Assembly: GCA_003154025.1 (NCBI GenBank)
Contig: PMCE01000366.1
Coordinates: forward strand, 1 to 11,270
Source: Syntrophaceae bacterium
GTDB lineage: Bacteria > Desulfobacterota > SM23-61
Direction of reading: 5' to 3'
Length of the DNA stretch: 11,270 nt
Shown: piece after piece, positions 1 to 7,040 of the stretch
Layout: the number at the start of each line of letters is the position of its first letter
How positions within the stretch are numbered: the stretch's first letter is position 1
The notes under the pieces: generated by a model
The model's database searches: none
Seen by the model: the letters and a program-made list of their open reading frames with translations, nothing else
Told to the model about the DNA's origin: nothing
Made by a program: the position numbers and the translations under genes

Positions 1-2492
1 CGAATCTCGTGGCTCATGTTGGCCAAAAAATCGCTCTTGGCCTTATTGGCCGCATCGGCTGCCTCCTTGGCCAGCAGCAGCTCATTCTCCGCCCATTTGC
101 GCCCGGTGATGTCTTTGATTTGGACCAAAATGAAGTTCTTTCCGGCCACCGTCATCAACGCCGGACTAAGATCCGCAAAAAATATGCTTCCGTCTTTTCG
201 CCTGAACCTGATGTCGTTGCGAACGCATTCTTCGCCCTTTACAAGCTTGGCGATTTGTTCAAAGATAAACGGCAAGTCCTCCGGCGGATGGAAGGCAGGG
301 AACTCCAGGTTCAAGAACTCCTTTTGCGAATAGCCCAGCATTTTCAAACACATTTCATTGCACATGACGAATTTCTTGCATTCCAAATCGCGGAGAAATA
401 TCCCGTCACTCGAACTTTCGAAAATTGTCCTGAATTTTATTTCGGATTCTTTTAACACCTGCTCTGCTTGTTTTCGCTCGGTGATGTCGCGAATAATCGC
501 GGTAAAGAAGATCTCTTCATTCTTTTTCCAGGCAGCCAGCGAGAGCTCTATGGGAAATTCGCCGCCGTCTTTTCTCAGACCCGCTAGCTCAACGGTTTTT
601 CCAATTACCTTGAATTCTCCGGTTGAACCTGCGTGCTTCATTCTTTCAATCTGGGCCTCACGGAACCGCTCAGGTATGATCAAGGCAAGCGTCTGCCCGA
701 CCATCTCGTCGGGCGAAAAACCAAAGATTTCTTCGGCTGCCTTGTTCCATAAAATGACCTTCCCGCCGCTGTCAATATTGATGATGGCATCGTTGGCGGT
801 TTGCACGATCGAACGGAAGCTTTCCTCACTGGCTCGCAGGGCTTCCTCGGCCTGCTGACGGGCGCTCATGAGCTGGACATTGGCGATCGCCCCGGCAATC
901 TGGGTGCCCACTTTCAAAGCCAGCCGCAAGTTCCCCTGCGTATATGCATTCGGCTGAATCGCCATAAGCTGCAGAGCCGCGACCGTTTCACCTTTCGAGA
1001 CCAGCGGAACAATCATCACGGACCGCAGGCCGGACCGAAAAACCGGTAGAAGCCCCGGAAACCTCTCCGCGACCTCGTTTTCACTCTGCGGGTGATAGAT
1101 CATTCCCTCCTCGGTTCGAATTCCCCTATCAGTGAACGAGCCGGCCAGGGGGAAGGAATCTCTGGGGCCCCGATCCAGAACCGACATTCCGGAAACATAC
1201 GCCAGCGTGACCGTATTCTGATCTTGATTTACTAAATTGATCGACATCTTGTCGAAGGAAAGCACTTTACCCACTTCCTCGGCGAAGAGCTGGTAGATCT
1301 CATCGGTATCCAGGGTGGAGCCGACGATCCGCCCTATCCGCGCCATGGTCTCATTCTCTTTGGCCAGGCGATTCGCTTCCTCCTCGCTTTTCCGCAAGCT
1401 CTCCTCCGCACCCTTGCGCTCGGAAATTTCTTCGTTCAACTTTTGGTTCCTGACTTCAAGCTCAGCGGTGCGTTCACGCACCCTTCCTTCAAGTTCTTCA
1501 TTTACCTTTTCTAAGCTTCTGATCTGTCTCTGTCTTACCCTAAAATAAACCAAGGAAAAAGCAACAACCGCATATATCAGAAACGAGATGACGGCGATCA
1601 GAGCAAAATTCGAATACTCCGATTTAAACACTTCGCCTTTCGCCTTCTCGACGATGATTGACCACCCAATCCCTTCAATGGGCGCAAAGGAGACATATTT
1701 GACTTTATTCCCGTCAGAAAGGTCCTGAATCTCAACTTCACCCTTCTCCTCCTTCATGGCCCTTCTGACTAAATCAAAGGATGGGTAATCGATTAATTCG
1801 TTTGTGTAAGGAAGCCTATTGCTATAGATGATATGACCTTTCTGGTCGATCAGAGCCATATGTACATTGGAATCTGAAATAACCCCATCAATAATCGTCT
1901 TGAAAAAGGCTGCGCTCTGGGCGGTAGCGAGGATTCCTATCACTTTCCCCTTTTCATCAAAAACCGGAGCACTGACCGTGACGGCAAGGTCCTCTTCTCC
2001 CACAAACTTCTCGAAAACACTGGAGATGTATGGCATCCATTCTCTGCTCACCCCTTTATACCAATCCCGACCGGACAGGTCGTTATTAAAAACCCGCTTA
2101 TCAACAGGATAACTGATCCAAACCGAGCCATCCGGATCTGCGATATAAAGCCATTCCACCTCCGGGTTGTTCCTTGCCAGATCATAGAGATGTCTGATGG
2201 CTCCTTGAAGATCCTTTCTCTTGACCGAATCCATTAATAGCGGTTGTCTGCCGTATGATTGAAGAACACCCATGGTCGCTTTTTGGTGTTGCAGAACCAC
2301 CCTGCCTAAAAGAGTTGCCCAGGTTCTGTTTGAGCGCTGGGCAGCATCCGTCGCTTTCGTGAAAGAATTGTACCCGAGGATGCAGGCCACTCCAAAGATG
2401 ATACAAAATGATAAAAAGAGGCTAGACACAAATAGCGAACGCTTCTCCAATGAATAGATTCTCTGCCCTTTTGATGACATGGCTGTTATCAT
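1..2492 (-). CDS. Membrane-bound sensor histidine kinase, Cache-GAF-PAS-PAS-HisKA (C-terminus cut by window edge)
   Basis: Reading the minus strand from the ATG at 2492 gives 830 uninterrupted residues to the window edge. TM1 is about 20-41, followed by a periplasmic Cache-like sensor (about 44-290, with WLYIADPDGSVWIS and later APVFDEKGKVIGIL). TM2 is about 296-317, then a charged coiled coil about 320-384, a GAF domain about 388-542, PAS1 about 555-674 (ends DITERKQAE) and PAS2 about 683-800 (ends DITGRKWAE). The visible sequence stops in NMSHEI, the HisKA H-box, with the phospho-acceptor His near residue 828. The catalytic ATPase domain and any receiver domain must lie left of the window. 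The Cache domain should bind a small extracellular ligand, often a carboxylate or amino acid in this superfamily; the GAF and PAS domains add cytoplasmic sensing. The start is uncertain: ATG 2492 has a GGA about 6 nt upstream, while ATG 2480 in the same frame is the alternative. No partner regulator is visible. Confidence 0.93.
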   Translation of the reverse strand, partial: MITAMSSKGQRIYSLEKRSLFVSSLFLSFCIIFGVACILGYNSFTKATDAAQRSNRTWATLLGRVVLQHQKATMGVLQSYGRQPLLMDSVKRKDLQGAIRHLYDLARNNPEVEWLYIADPDGSVWISYPVDKRVFNNDLSGRDWYKGVSREWMPYISSVFEKFVGEEDLAVTVSAPVFDEKGKVIGILATAQSAAFFKTIIDGVISDSNVHMALIDQKGHIIYSNRLPYTNELIDYPSFDLVRRAMKEEKGEVEIQDLSDGNKVKYVSFAPIEGIGWSIIVEKAKGEVFKSEYSNFALIAVISFLIYAVVAFSLVYFRVRQRQIRSLEKVNEELEGRVRERTAELEVRNQKLNEEISERKGAEESLRKSEEEANRLAKENETMARIGRIVGSTLDTDEIYQLFAEEVGKVLSFDKMSINLVNQDQNTVTLAYVSGMSVLDRGPRDSFPLAGSFTDRGIRTEEGMIYHPQSENEVAERFPGLLPVFRSGLRSVMIVPLVSKGETVAALQLMAIQPNAYTQGNLRLALKVGTQIAGAIANVQLMSARQQAEEALRASEESFRSIVQTANDAIINIDSGGKVILWNKAAEEIFGFSPDEMVGQTLALIIPERFREAQIERMKHAGSTGEFKVIGKTVELAGLRKDGGEFPIELSLAAWKKNEEIFFTAIIRDITERKQAEQVLKESEIKFRTIFESSSDGIFLRDLECKKFVMCNEMCLKMLGYSQKEFLNLEFPAFHPPEDLPFIFEQIAKLVKGEECVRNDIRFRRKDGSIFFADLSPALMTVAGKNFILVQIKDITGRKWAENELLLAKEAADAANKAKSDFLANMSHEI

Positions 2493-2680
2493 TCCAGTCC
2501 CGGCCTTTGCCGCCACATTGGAATAAACCCCCTGCCCGGCCAGGTTGACATCAACTATCGGGTTAGGGTTCAATTCCGGAAAAGATGAAATGTGGCGGAT
2601 TTCTTCCTTTGACCGCTTGGGATCGGCTCCCAATTTATTAAGTCCAACTATTGCCGGGCGAAATTCTGACAATTCACCGA

Positions 2681-2709
2681 ATAACAACCTTCAAACATAA
2701 TGATTCCAA
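2681..2709 (-). promoter_or_regulatory. Candidate sigma-70 promoter for the histidine kinase
   Basis: On the minus strand a TTGGAA (-35, 2704-2709) and TGTTAT (-10, 2681-2686) are separated by exactly 17 bp. They lie in an AT-rich stretch about 190 nt upstream of the kinase start. Both boxes differ from consensus and a second, weaker pair (TTGTAT/AATAAT, 16 bp apart) lies just upstream, so the assignment is tentative. Confidence 0.3.
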
Positions 2710-3118
2710 ACAGGAATTATTCCATGGGTTATTTAACATACAACCCCATATTGGTTAGCGGCAGTTTCAAATTAATCTTTAAGGCTCTTTTGAAGGACTG
2801 GCGCTGAAATCCACACCTGATAGGCAATTATTCCTTGGAAGACCTGTCAAGGATATTCAGCCCAATTATCTTTAGTATAGATGCGGCAGGACATTTTGGG
2901 GGGCGGTTCGAACCTCGGTCAAGGAAGACCCACTTCGATTATCTATATTCGAAGGGAATGGGCCTCCCTAAACTTCTAATGGGGGAATTTTCCCCTGAAT
3001 CCAAACTCCTTGCGGGAGAATCTAAACAAAAAGGGGGGAGAGCCTGCAGTGACCGAAGTTCTCGTTGGAGTCAAACAAAAGAAATAACCTCCTTTTCGCT
3101 TGATGCACAACGAAAATC

Positions 3119-3137
3119 GGGGCTGCGGAGCAGCCCC
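3119..3137 (-). terminator. Hairpin, possible weak terminator of the selenoprotein transcript
   Basis: GGGGCTGC and GCAGCCCC form a perfect 8-bp stem around a 3-nt loop. Read on the minus strand the stem is followed by GATTTTCGTT, a short broken T-run, so it could end transcripts coming from the selenoprotein gene 270 nt upstream. On the plus strand it is followed by C-rich sequence and would be poor. Confidence 0.35.
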
Positions 3138-3315
3138 CCCCTTTCACTATGCGGCCCGGGGATAAGAAGAGGAAAGAGCGTCGGGTCGTAACCGCAGCCA
3201 AAGAGAAAGCATGTCCGGGTAAGAAGGGCAACTCCAGACGTGATTTCGTTTGTAAATTCAACCCGGCCCGTAGAAATTCCACTGACCTGAATTAACCGGC
3301 TTTTCCGAAATCGAA

Positions 3316-3345
3316 GCACGAAATGAAGGTAGGAAAGATTCGTGC
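3316..3345. repeat. 7-bp inverted repeat
   Basis: GCACGAA (3316-3322) and TTCGTGC (3339-3345) are perfect inverted copies separated by 16 bp, just beyond the 3' end of the selenoprotein gene. This could be an operator or a loose hairpin. It is short enough to be chance. Confidence 0.25.
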
Positions 3346-3409
3346 CTTTTAGTGCCTTTGGAAGTCGAAAGATGCGGCCCCGCCTCCAGCCATTTTTGAA
3401 GAGGCTCCC

Positions 3410-5179
3410 TCATTCGGCCGGGGGCGGCCCCATTTCCCCATCGGCCTCCCGCAGGAGTTGCTCCCATTTGGCCGGCAGTTGGATCCTTGCGCTCACGGTC
3501 TTCTGCCCCTGGGCGCCCTGCATCCAATAGGCCTGGGTTGGGTGTCTTCCCCCCGCCACTACAATCATCAGGTTCCTGGCCTGGCGGGTGATCGGCCAGG
3601 GGTCCGGCAGGGTCTGGATATCGATTCCTCTCTCCTCAAGGTAGTAAAGCATCCCCATCCTCTTCAGCTTCGCCACCGGGATTTTGGAATTCTCCCAGAG
3701 GAACTCTTTGATCTTTTCCTTGGTCCAGCCCAGGTTTGACATTTGCCGGGCGGCTATCGAAGAAAGAAGCAGGACCCCCGGTGCCCCCTCATCATATCCT
3801 TTCAGGCCGTTTACATTCGGGGCCTCCATGTAGGCTGCGATGCGGAAGAGGCTTCCCAGCGCCTCTTCCTCCGGCGTCTCCTTCCCCGTCCCCCGGCGGG
3901 TGATATTCGTGGCGCTCGAAACGGTATAGAAAGCCAGGGAGTTCGCCCCCCGGGGAGCGCCGAAATACTCTACGCTCAGCGGCTCCCAGCCGGGAGGAAG
4001 CCCTTCCTCATCTTCAGCGAAGACGGCGTTCGTGTAGCGCATGCCCCCGAACTGGGACATGGTTCCCACCCCGGGAACGGCTCCGCCCACGTTCTGCAGC
4101 ACAAGTCGCAGGGCCCGACCGATCAGTCCACCGGCGGGATGGAGCGCATCCGGCCCCAGCAGTCCGAAGCCCGAGTTCAGGCGGATCTGCCTGGCCACGG
4201 GCCCGTTGACAATCACCACCGGATAGATGCTGGAAGAGGTCGCCTGCCAGGACTGGTGGGCAAGGCCGGGATCGACCAGGGCCTCCACGGCCGCGATCAG
4301 CACGGGCAAATACTCTGGCCGCCCCCCGGCCATAGCGAGGGAAAGGGCCAACGTCTTGAGCGTCGCGATGCGTCCCTGGGGCAGAATCTTCCCGACCTGG
4401 GTATCAGGAGGAAGGTCCGTCCCCCGCAAGATCCACTTCACCCGCTCCTCCGTCGGGGGGAGGAGGGGAAGCCCGTCCCCCCAACGTTTTGCCAGGAATA
4501 GACGATTCATCCTGGCAAAGTTGTCCTCATAATTTTTCCCCCTGATTTCGATCGCGGGGGGGGCAATCCTTCTGGCCCCTTGGACTGCCGGCTTCCACCG
4601 GGTCAGCCCCTGGATGAAAAGATCGATATTCTGTGCGATGGGGGTCAGATCGCTGCCTGCCAGGAACAAACCCACGGGAAAGATCACCATCGCCACTTCG
4701 GGGGCGAAACCGAACCCGGCGATGGCGTTCTTCGTGGCCCCCACGAACTCCCGGCGCTGGACGATGACCGTCGGGATGCCTTTTTTCTCCATCCTTGCAG
4801 CCGACCGGCCGCAGGCCGTGCAGCAGGCCCCTCAGCTGGCGTTGCCGATGATGACCGCTTGAGCCCCCGATCGGGCCACGAGGTCGGCGGCTTTCTCCGT
4901 GTCGATCCCCTCGTTTCCCTTCGGAAACTCCGTGTAGGGGATGAATTTTGCGGTAGGGAAGCGCTCCTGGAGGAGCCGGCGGATCTCCGGCATGACCCGA
5001 TGGGCTTGCCAGGAGTCGTTCGACAGCTCGGCGATCGTCTTGCCCGCCAGTGTGTCCAGCCGGGGAGCGTGGGCCTCGGTGATCTCCATGGCCCCGGTAG
5101 GATCATATACCTCCAGGATGGAGCGGTCAGCGGGCAGCGCTTCGGTTGCGGAAAATTGAACAAACTCGTCAACGCCCAT
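3410..5179 (-). CDS. UGSC-family selenoprotein; TGA at 4832-4834 read as selenocysteine (589 aa)
   Basis: A strong AGGAGG 9 nt upstream sets the start at 5179. The frame runs 115 codons to a TGA, then stays open for 473 more codons to a TGA at 3410-3412. The sequence around codon 116 reads GNAS-U-GACCTACGRSAAR, followed by MEKKGIPTVIV. This matches the UGSC selenoprotein family pattern (Sec-Gly-x-Cys, then an acidic residue and GIPTV), with Ala in place of Ser. Sec116 and Cys119 make a UxxC redox pair. Cys119, Cys120 and Cys123 are the only cysteines in the protein, so the redox chemistry is concentrated at the recoded codon. A SECIS-like hairpin follows. Residues 1-200 form the UGSC domain. 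The C-terminal part, about 215-560, carries RWGDGLPLLPPTEERV (about 232-247) and a glycine-rich core near VVIVNGP (about 321-327); I do not recognise a named fold there. There is no signal peptide or clear TM segment, so it is probably cytoplasmic. The UGSC family was described as selenoproteins of unknown function, and substrate and partner are unknown. A standard annotation would give two false genes, or one starting at 4792. Confidence 0.92.
4793..4834 (-). promoter_or_regulatory. Bacterial SECIS element with its UGA codon
   Basis: In the minus-strand mRNA the UGA (4832-4834) is followed after 25 nt by a GGUC tetraloop (4803-4806). The loop is closed by a 7-bp stem UGCGGCC/GGCUGCA (4807-4813 with 4796-4802), which contains one G-U pair. 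Two further G-C pairs (4814-4815 with 4793-4794) lie beyond a single bulged A. A short apical loop containing GGUC, within about 16-37 nt of the UGA, is the known bacterial SECIS layout bound by SelB; E. coli fdhF also has GGUC. The element is inside the coding sequence and encodes CGRSAAR in frame. Confidence 0.85.
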
Positions 5180-5188
5180 GAGGCCTTT

Positions 5189-5194
5189 CCTCCT
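5189..5194 (-). promoter_or_regulatory. Ribosome binding site of the selenoprotein gene
   Basis: A consensus AGGAGG lies 9 nt upstream of the ATG at 5179. It fixes the start of the full-length protein and argues against initiation at the internal ATG (4792) after the TGA, where I see no comparable site. Confidence 0.8.
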
Positions 5195-5199
5195 ATCTG

Positions 5200-5225
5200 G
5201 AAGCCCCTTCGTCTAAAAGGGCTTC
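5200..5225 (-). promoter_or_regulatory. Leader hairpin immediately upstream of the selenoprotein RBS
   Basis: GAAGCCC (5200-5206) and GGGCTTC (5219-5225) form a perfect 7-bp stem around a 12-nt loop, with two more A-T pairs possible past a mismatch. It ends five bases before the AGGAGG, so it would sit in the mRNA leader and could affect translation. There is no T-run, so it is not a terminator. Confidence 0.35.
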
Positions 5226-5259
5226 ATTTCTCCCGGCCGCTTCCGGCTTCCTCCATTTT

Positions 5260-5279
5260 GGAAAAAAATTCTTTTTTCC
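5260..5279. repeat. AT-rich perfect inverted repeat in the selenoprotein leader
   Basis: GGAAAAAA and TTTTTTCC (5260-5267 and 5272-5279) are perfect inverted copies around ATTC. The repeat lies just downstream of the candidate promoter at 5288-5316, so it would be at the 5' end of the selenoprotein transcript. It may be an early attenuator-like structure, an operator or simply A/T-tract DNA. Confidence 0.3.
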
Positions 5280-5287
5280 TGAAAATG

Positions 5288-5316
5288 AATGTACTAAATT
5301 TCCATACCCCTTTCAA
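5288..5316 (-). promoter_or_regulatory. Candidate sigma-70 promoter for the selenoprotein gene
   Basis: On the minus strand TTGAAA (-35, 5311-5316) and TACATT (-10, 5288-5293) are spaced by exactly 17 bp, five and four matches to consensus. Transcription from here would give a leader of about 100 nt with two hairpins before the AGGAGG. This suggests the selenoprotein gene is transcribed on its own and not from the small gene upstream. Confidence 0.45.
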
Positions 5317-5468
5317 GGGATAGATGAACAACCCGAGAGAATCATTTGCGGGTGTCAGGGTTGGATTCCAGTTTGCAGGATAAGACTCGTTGACCGTGTC
5401 GGCGCAAGATAAGTGAAAGGGATTCAGGGACGGGCAGGCAGGGAGGCTTGGGCGGCAGATTTGGCGGT

Positions 5469-5825
5469 TCAGTTCATGATTTCCCTCGAATGGCCGCAAG
5501 GATAGCCCACCCGCCGCCAATACCACCGTCCCATGACGATCTCTCCGAGGGTGACCAGGAGGCCCGCCTTCTCTCCGAGGAAACCCTTTTCCATGCATTT
5601 GGGGCATCGCTTGTTGAGCCACCCGACATCCAACCGAGGCTTTTTTGTCCTGGATTTCCCGTTGGGTTTGATCCTGATTTTGTTATCCTTCACCCACCTC
5701 TTTACCGTGTAGAGGTCGAAAATCCATTGGGATAGAAATTTTTCGGCCGGGCACCCCCGGAGGAGCCAGTCATCCACATCCCAGGGCTCAACATTCAATT
5801 GTTCGGCGATTTCTTTTCGAGTCAT
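5469..5825 (-). CDS. Small helix-turn-helix protein with a C-terminal Cys/His (zinc-ribbon-like) cluster
   Basis: The product is 118 aa. Residues 1-50 (TRKEIAEQLNVEPWDVDDWL, GCPAEK, then YTVKRWVKDN) resemble the winged helix-turn-helix of MerR/excisionase and Nu1-type phage terminase small subunits, where 'G-x-P' precedes a 'Y/F-D...V..W' helix. Residues 53-65 are a basic linker. The C-terminal half has CPKC at 74-77 and C110/H112, a possible zinc site with a long spacer. It contains no membrane segment or signal. A GGAGGG lies 14 nt from the ATG, somewhat far, with a weak GGA closer, so the start is moderately secure. It is upstream of and co-oriented with the selenoprotein gene, separated by about 290 bp that contain a separate candidate promoter. 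It may be a regulator of its neighbours or a leftover phage-type DNA-binding protein. I do not recognise a named family. Confidence 0.7.
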   Translation of the reverse strand: MTRKEIAEQLNVEPWDVDDWLLRGCPAEKFLSQWIFDLYTVKRWVKDNKIRIKPNGKSRTKKPRLDVGWLNKRCPKCMEKGFLGEKAGLLVTLGEIVMGRWYWRRVGYPCGHSREIMN

Positions 5826-6280
5826 AATCCGATCTTATCCCTCCAACCGACGATATCCTCTGATCCTAGCGTAAAGGGCGCCCAGAATTACCGCTGTTCG
5901 GTGTCAAGCTCCCATGGTTTTGATTCCCTGGAAATTACTCCATATGATCCTCCACGGGCCCCAATATGATTTTACTCCTCTGTTCATTTTTTGGCACAAA
6001 ATCTCATAAAAAACTATCCGCTTAATCTTTTCCAAAATTAATTCTACTTAAAAATTCAATAGCTTATTTATTAGCCTTGACCGACCGTCACCCCCTCCCT
6101 TTTGAGGCCCGGAATATCCTCCATGCCAGGCTAGGCCCATTTGTTGCAAACCCCGCGCCAACCGGAAATCAGGAATGATCGAAAAGGCGGGCCTTCCATT
6201 CATATTGACTTTTCGGGAAGAATGAATTATTCCCTTGGAAGCCCGGAGAGAAGGAAAAAATCGAAAGGGAGGAGAGGAAA
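5826..6280. other. Divergent intergenic region between the HTH gene and the flavoprotein gene
   Basis: No ORF here looks real. The centre (about 5985-6080) is strongly AT-rich and probably holds the promoters of the two outward-facing genes. I could not find a -35/-10 pair with correct spacing. A perfect TTGACA on the minus strand (5902-5907) has no acceptable -10. The flavoprotein RBS (GGGAGG, 6267-6272) is at the right end. Confidence 0.5.
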
Positions 6281-6847
6281 ATGAAGGTGGTGGCGTTCAA
6301 CGGGAGTCCGAGGAAAGACGGCAATACCTGCATTCTCATCCAGCAGGTTCTTAAAGAACTCCAGAAACAGGGGATTGAGACCGAGTTGCTGCAGCTCTCG
6401 GAAAAGGAGCTCCATGGCTGCATTGCCTGTCACCAGTGTATTAAGAATAAGGACCAGCGGTGCGGGGTGAAGAGTGACGCCGCCAACGAGTACATCGAGA
6501 AGATGCTGGCGGCCGATGGGATTCTCCTGGGATCTCCGGTTTATTTTAATGACGTGACTCCGGAAATGAAGGCCCTCATCGATCGGACCGGTTATGTGTC
6601 CAGGGCCAACGGCAGGATGTTTCGGAACAAGGCGGGAGCTGCCGTCGCTGCCGTTCGTCGATCCGGGGCGGTTCACACGATTGACACCATGGACCATTTT
6701 TTCCTTAGCCAAGAGATGATCATCGTCGGCCGGGGCATCGGTTTTGGCCGGGAAAAAGGGGAAGTGGAAAAGGACGAGGAGGGGATGGGCCTGGTCAAAT
6801 CGCTTGGGCAGAGGATGGGCTGGTTACTGAGAAAGATACATGGATGA
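6281..6847 (+). CDS. Iron-sulfur flavoprotein (NADPH-dependent FMN reductase / flavodoxin fold), Isf-like
   Basis: The 188-aa product begins MKVVAFNGSPRKDGNT, the phosphate-binding loop of FMN-binding flavodoxin-like reductases. It continues with GSPVYFNDVTPEMKALIDR (about 84-102), the second flavin-contact loop. Between them are four cysteines at 47, 50, 53 and 61, spaced CX2CX2CX7C. This compact motif binds the 4Fe-4S cluster in iron-sulfur flavoproteins such as Methanosarcina Isf, and the length also fits that family. It should be a cytoplasmic electron carrier, probably two-electron to one-electron, with ferredoxin or an NAD(P)H-linked partner. AGGAG ends 6 nt before the ATG, so the start is firm. 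It is the only plus-strand gene, apparently a single-gene unit, convergent with the TctC gene to its right. Members of this fold also reduce quinones, azo or nitro compounds, so the substrate cannot be named. Confidence 0.9.
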   Translation: MKVVAFNGSPRKDGNTCILIQQVLKELQKQGIETELLQLSEKELHGCIACHQCIKNKDQRCGVKSDAANEYIEKMLAADGILLGSPVYFNDVTPEMKALIDRTGYVSRANGRMFRNKAGAAVAAVRRSGAVHTIDTMDHFFLSQEMIIVGRGIGFGREKGEVEKDEEGMGLVKSLGQRMGWLLRKIHG

Positions 6848-6965
6848 AGGCCGGTGTCGGCCGAAATAAACTGAGCTCCTGCCCAGAATCCCCCCCCCGG
6901 GAGCGCGGGAGGGCCGATATTACCCGGCCAGATCCAGGTGTGCGGAACGGCTCCATCGGGCTCTT

Positions 6966-6982
6966 GCCTCGGGGACCGAGGC
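6966..6982. repeat. GC-rich hairpin between convergent genes
   Basis: GCCTCGG and CCGAGGC pair perfectly over 7 bp with a GGA loop. It lies in the 193-bp gap between the flavoprotein and TctC 3' ends, where a two-way terminator would be expected. It lacks a T-run on either side, so it is at best a weak or Rho-assisted end. A shorter stem (GGCCG/CGGCC, 6849-6862) directly follows the flavoprotein stop codon. Confidence 0.3.
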
Positions 6983-7040
6983 CAGGCTCGGCTTGCGGGT
7001 CGGGACGGCAGATCCCTGGAGTGGTAAAAAGTGGGTATCC

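Larger units (their letters stand above)
2493..3409. other. About 0.9 kb with no convincing gene, between the selenoprotein 3' end and the kinase 5' end
   Basis: The ORFs in this stretch (for example 2835-3191 on plus and 3022-3282 or 3071-3319 on minus) have no recognisable domain, uneven composition and poor starts, so I read none as a gene. The stretch holds the candidate kinase promoter, a GC-rich hairpin (3119-3137), a 7-bp inverted repeat (3316-3345), a perfect 10-bp palindrome GGTTCGAACC (2905-2914) and a tandem 10-mer like GTGCCTTT (about 3342-3360). It is long for a bacterial spacer and may contain a long leader or an undetected small RNA. Nothing in the sequence proves either. Confidence 0.5.

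Noticed and set aside
2905..2914. GGTTCGAACC as the T-arm of a tRNA gene
   Set aside because: Neither strand gives a paired five-base T-stem around TTCGAAC, and there is no anticodon or acceptor stem at the right distances. It is kept only as a palindrome.
3077..3094. AAGGAGG on the minus strand suggesting a leader peptide read to about 3028
   Set aside because: The only in-frame start would be a TTG giving a peptide of under 20 residues with no recognisable pattern.
3743..4501. 252-aa plus-strand ORF
   Set aside because: It is the antisense shadow of the GC-rich selenoprotein gene, with repetitive Arg/Gly/Pro-rich composition and no domain.
4832..4834. TGA taken as a true stop, giving a 115-aa gene and a separate 460-aa gene from ATG 4792
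   Set aside because: The frame continues without another stop, family-conserved residues lie between the TGA and that ATG, a SECIS hairpin follows, and ATG 4792 has no convincing RBS.
4580..5323. 247-aa plus-strand ORF
   Set aside because: It is antisense to the selenoprotein gene and its leader. The real coding signal and RBS are on the minus strand.
6124..6135. 12-nt repeat TGCCAGGCTAGG shared with 8156-8167
   Set aside because: A few repeats of this length are expected by chance in a window of this size, and the flanks do not match.
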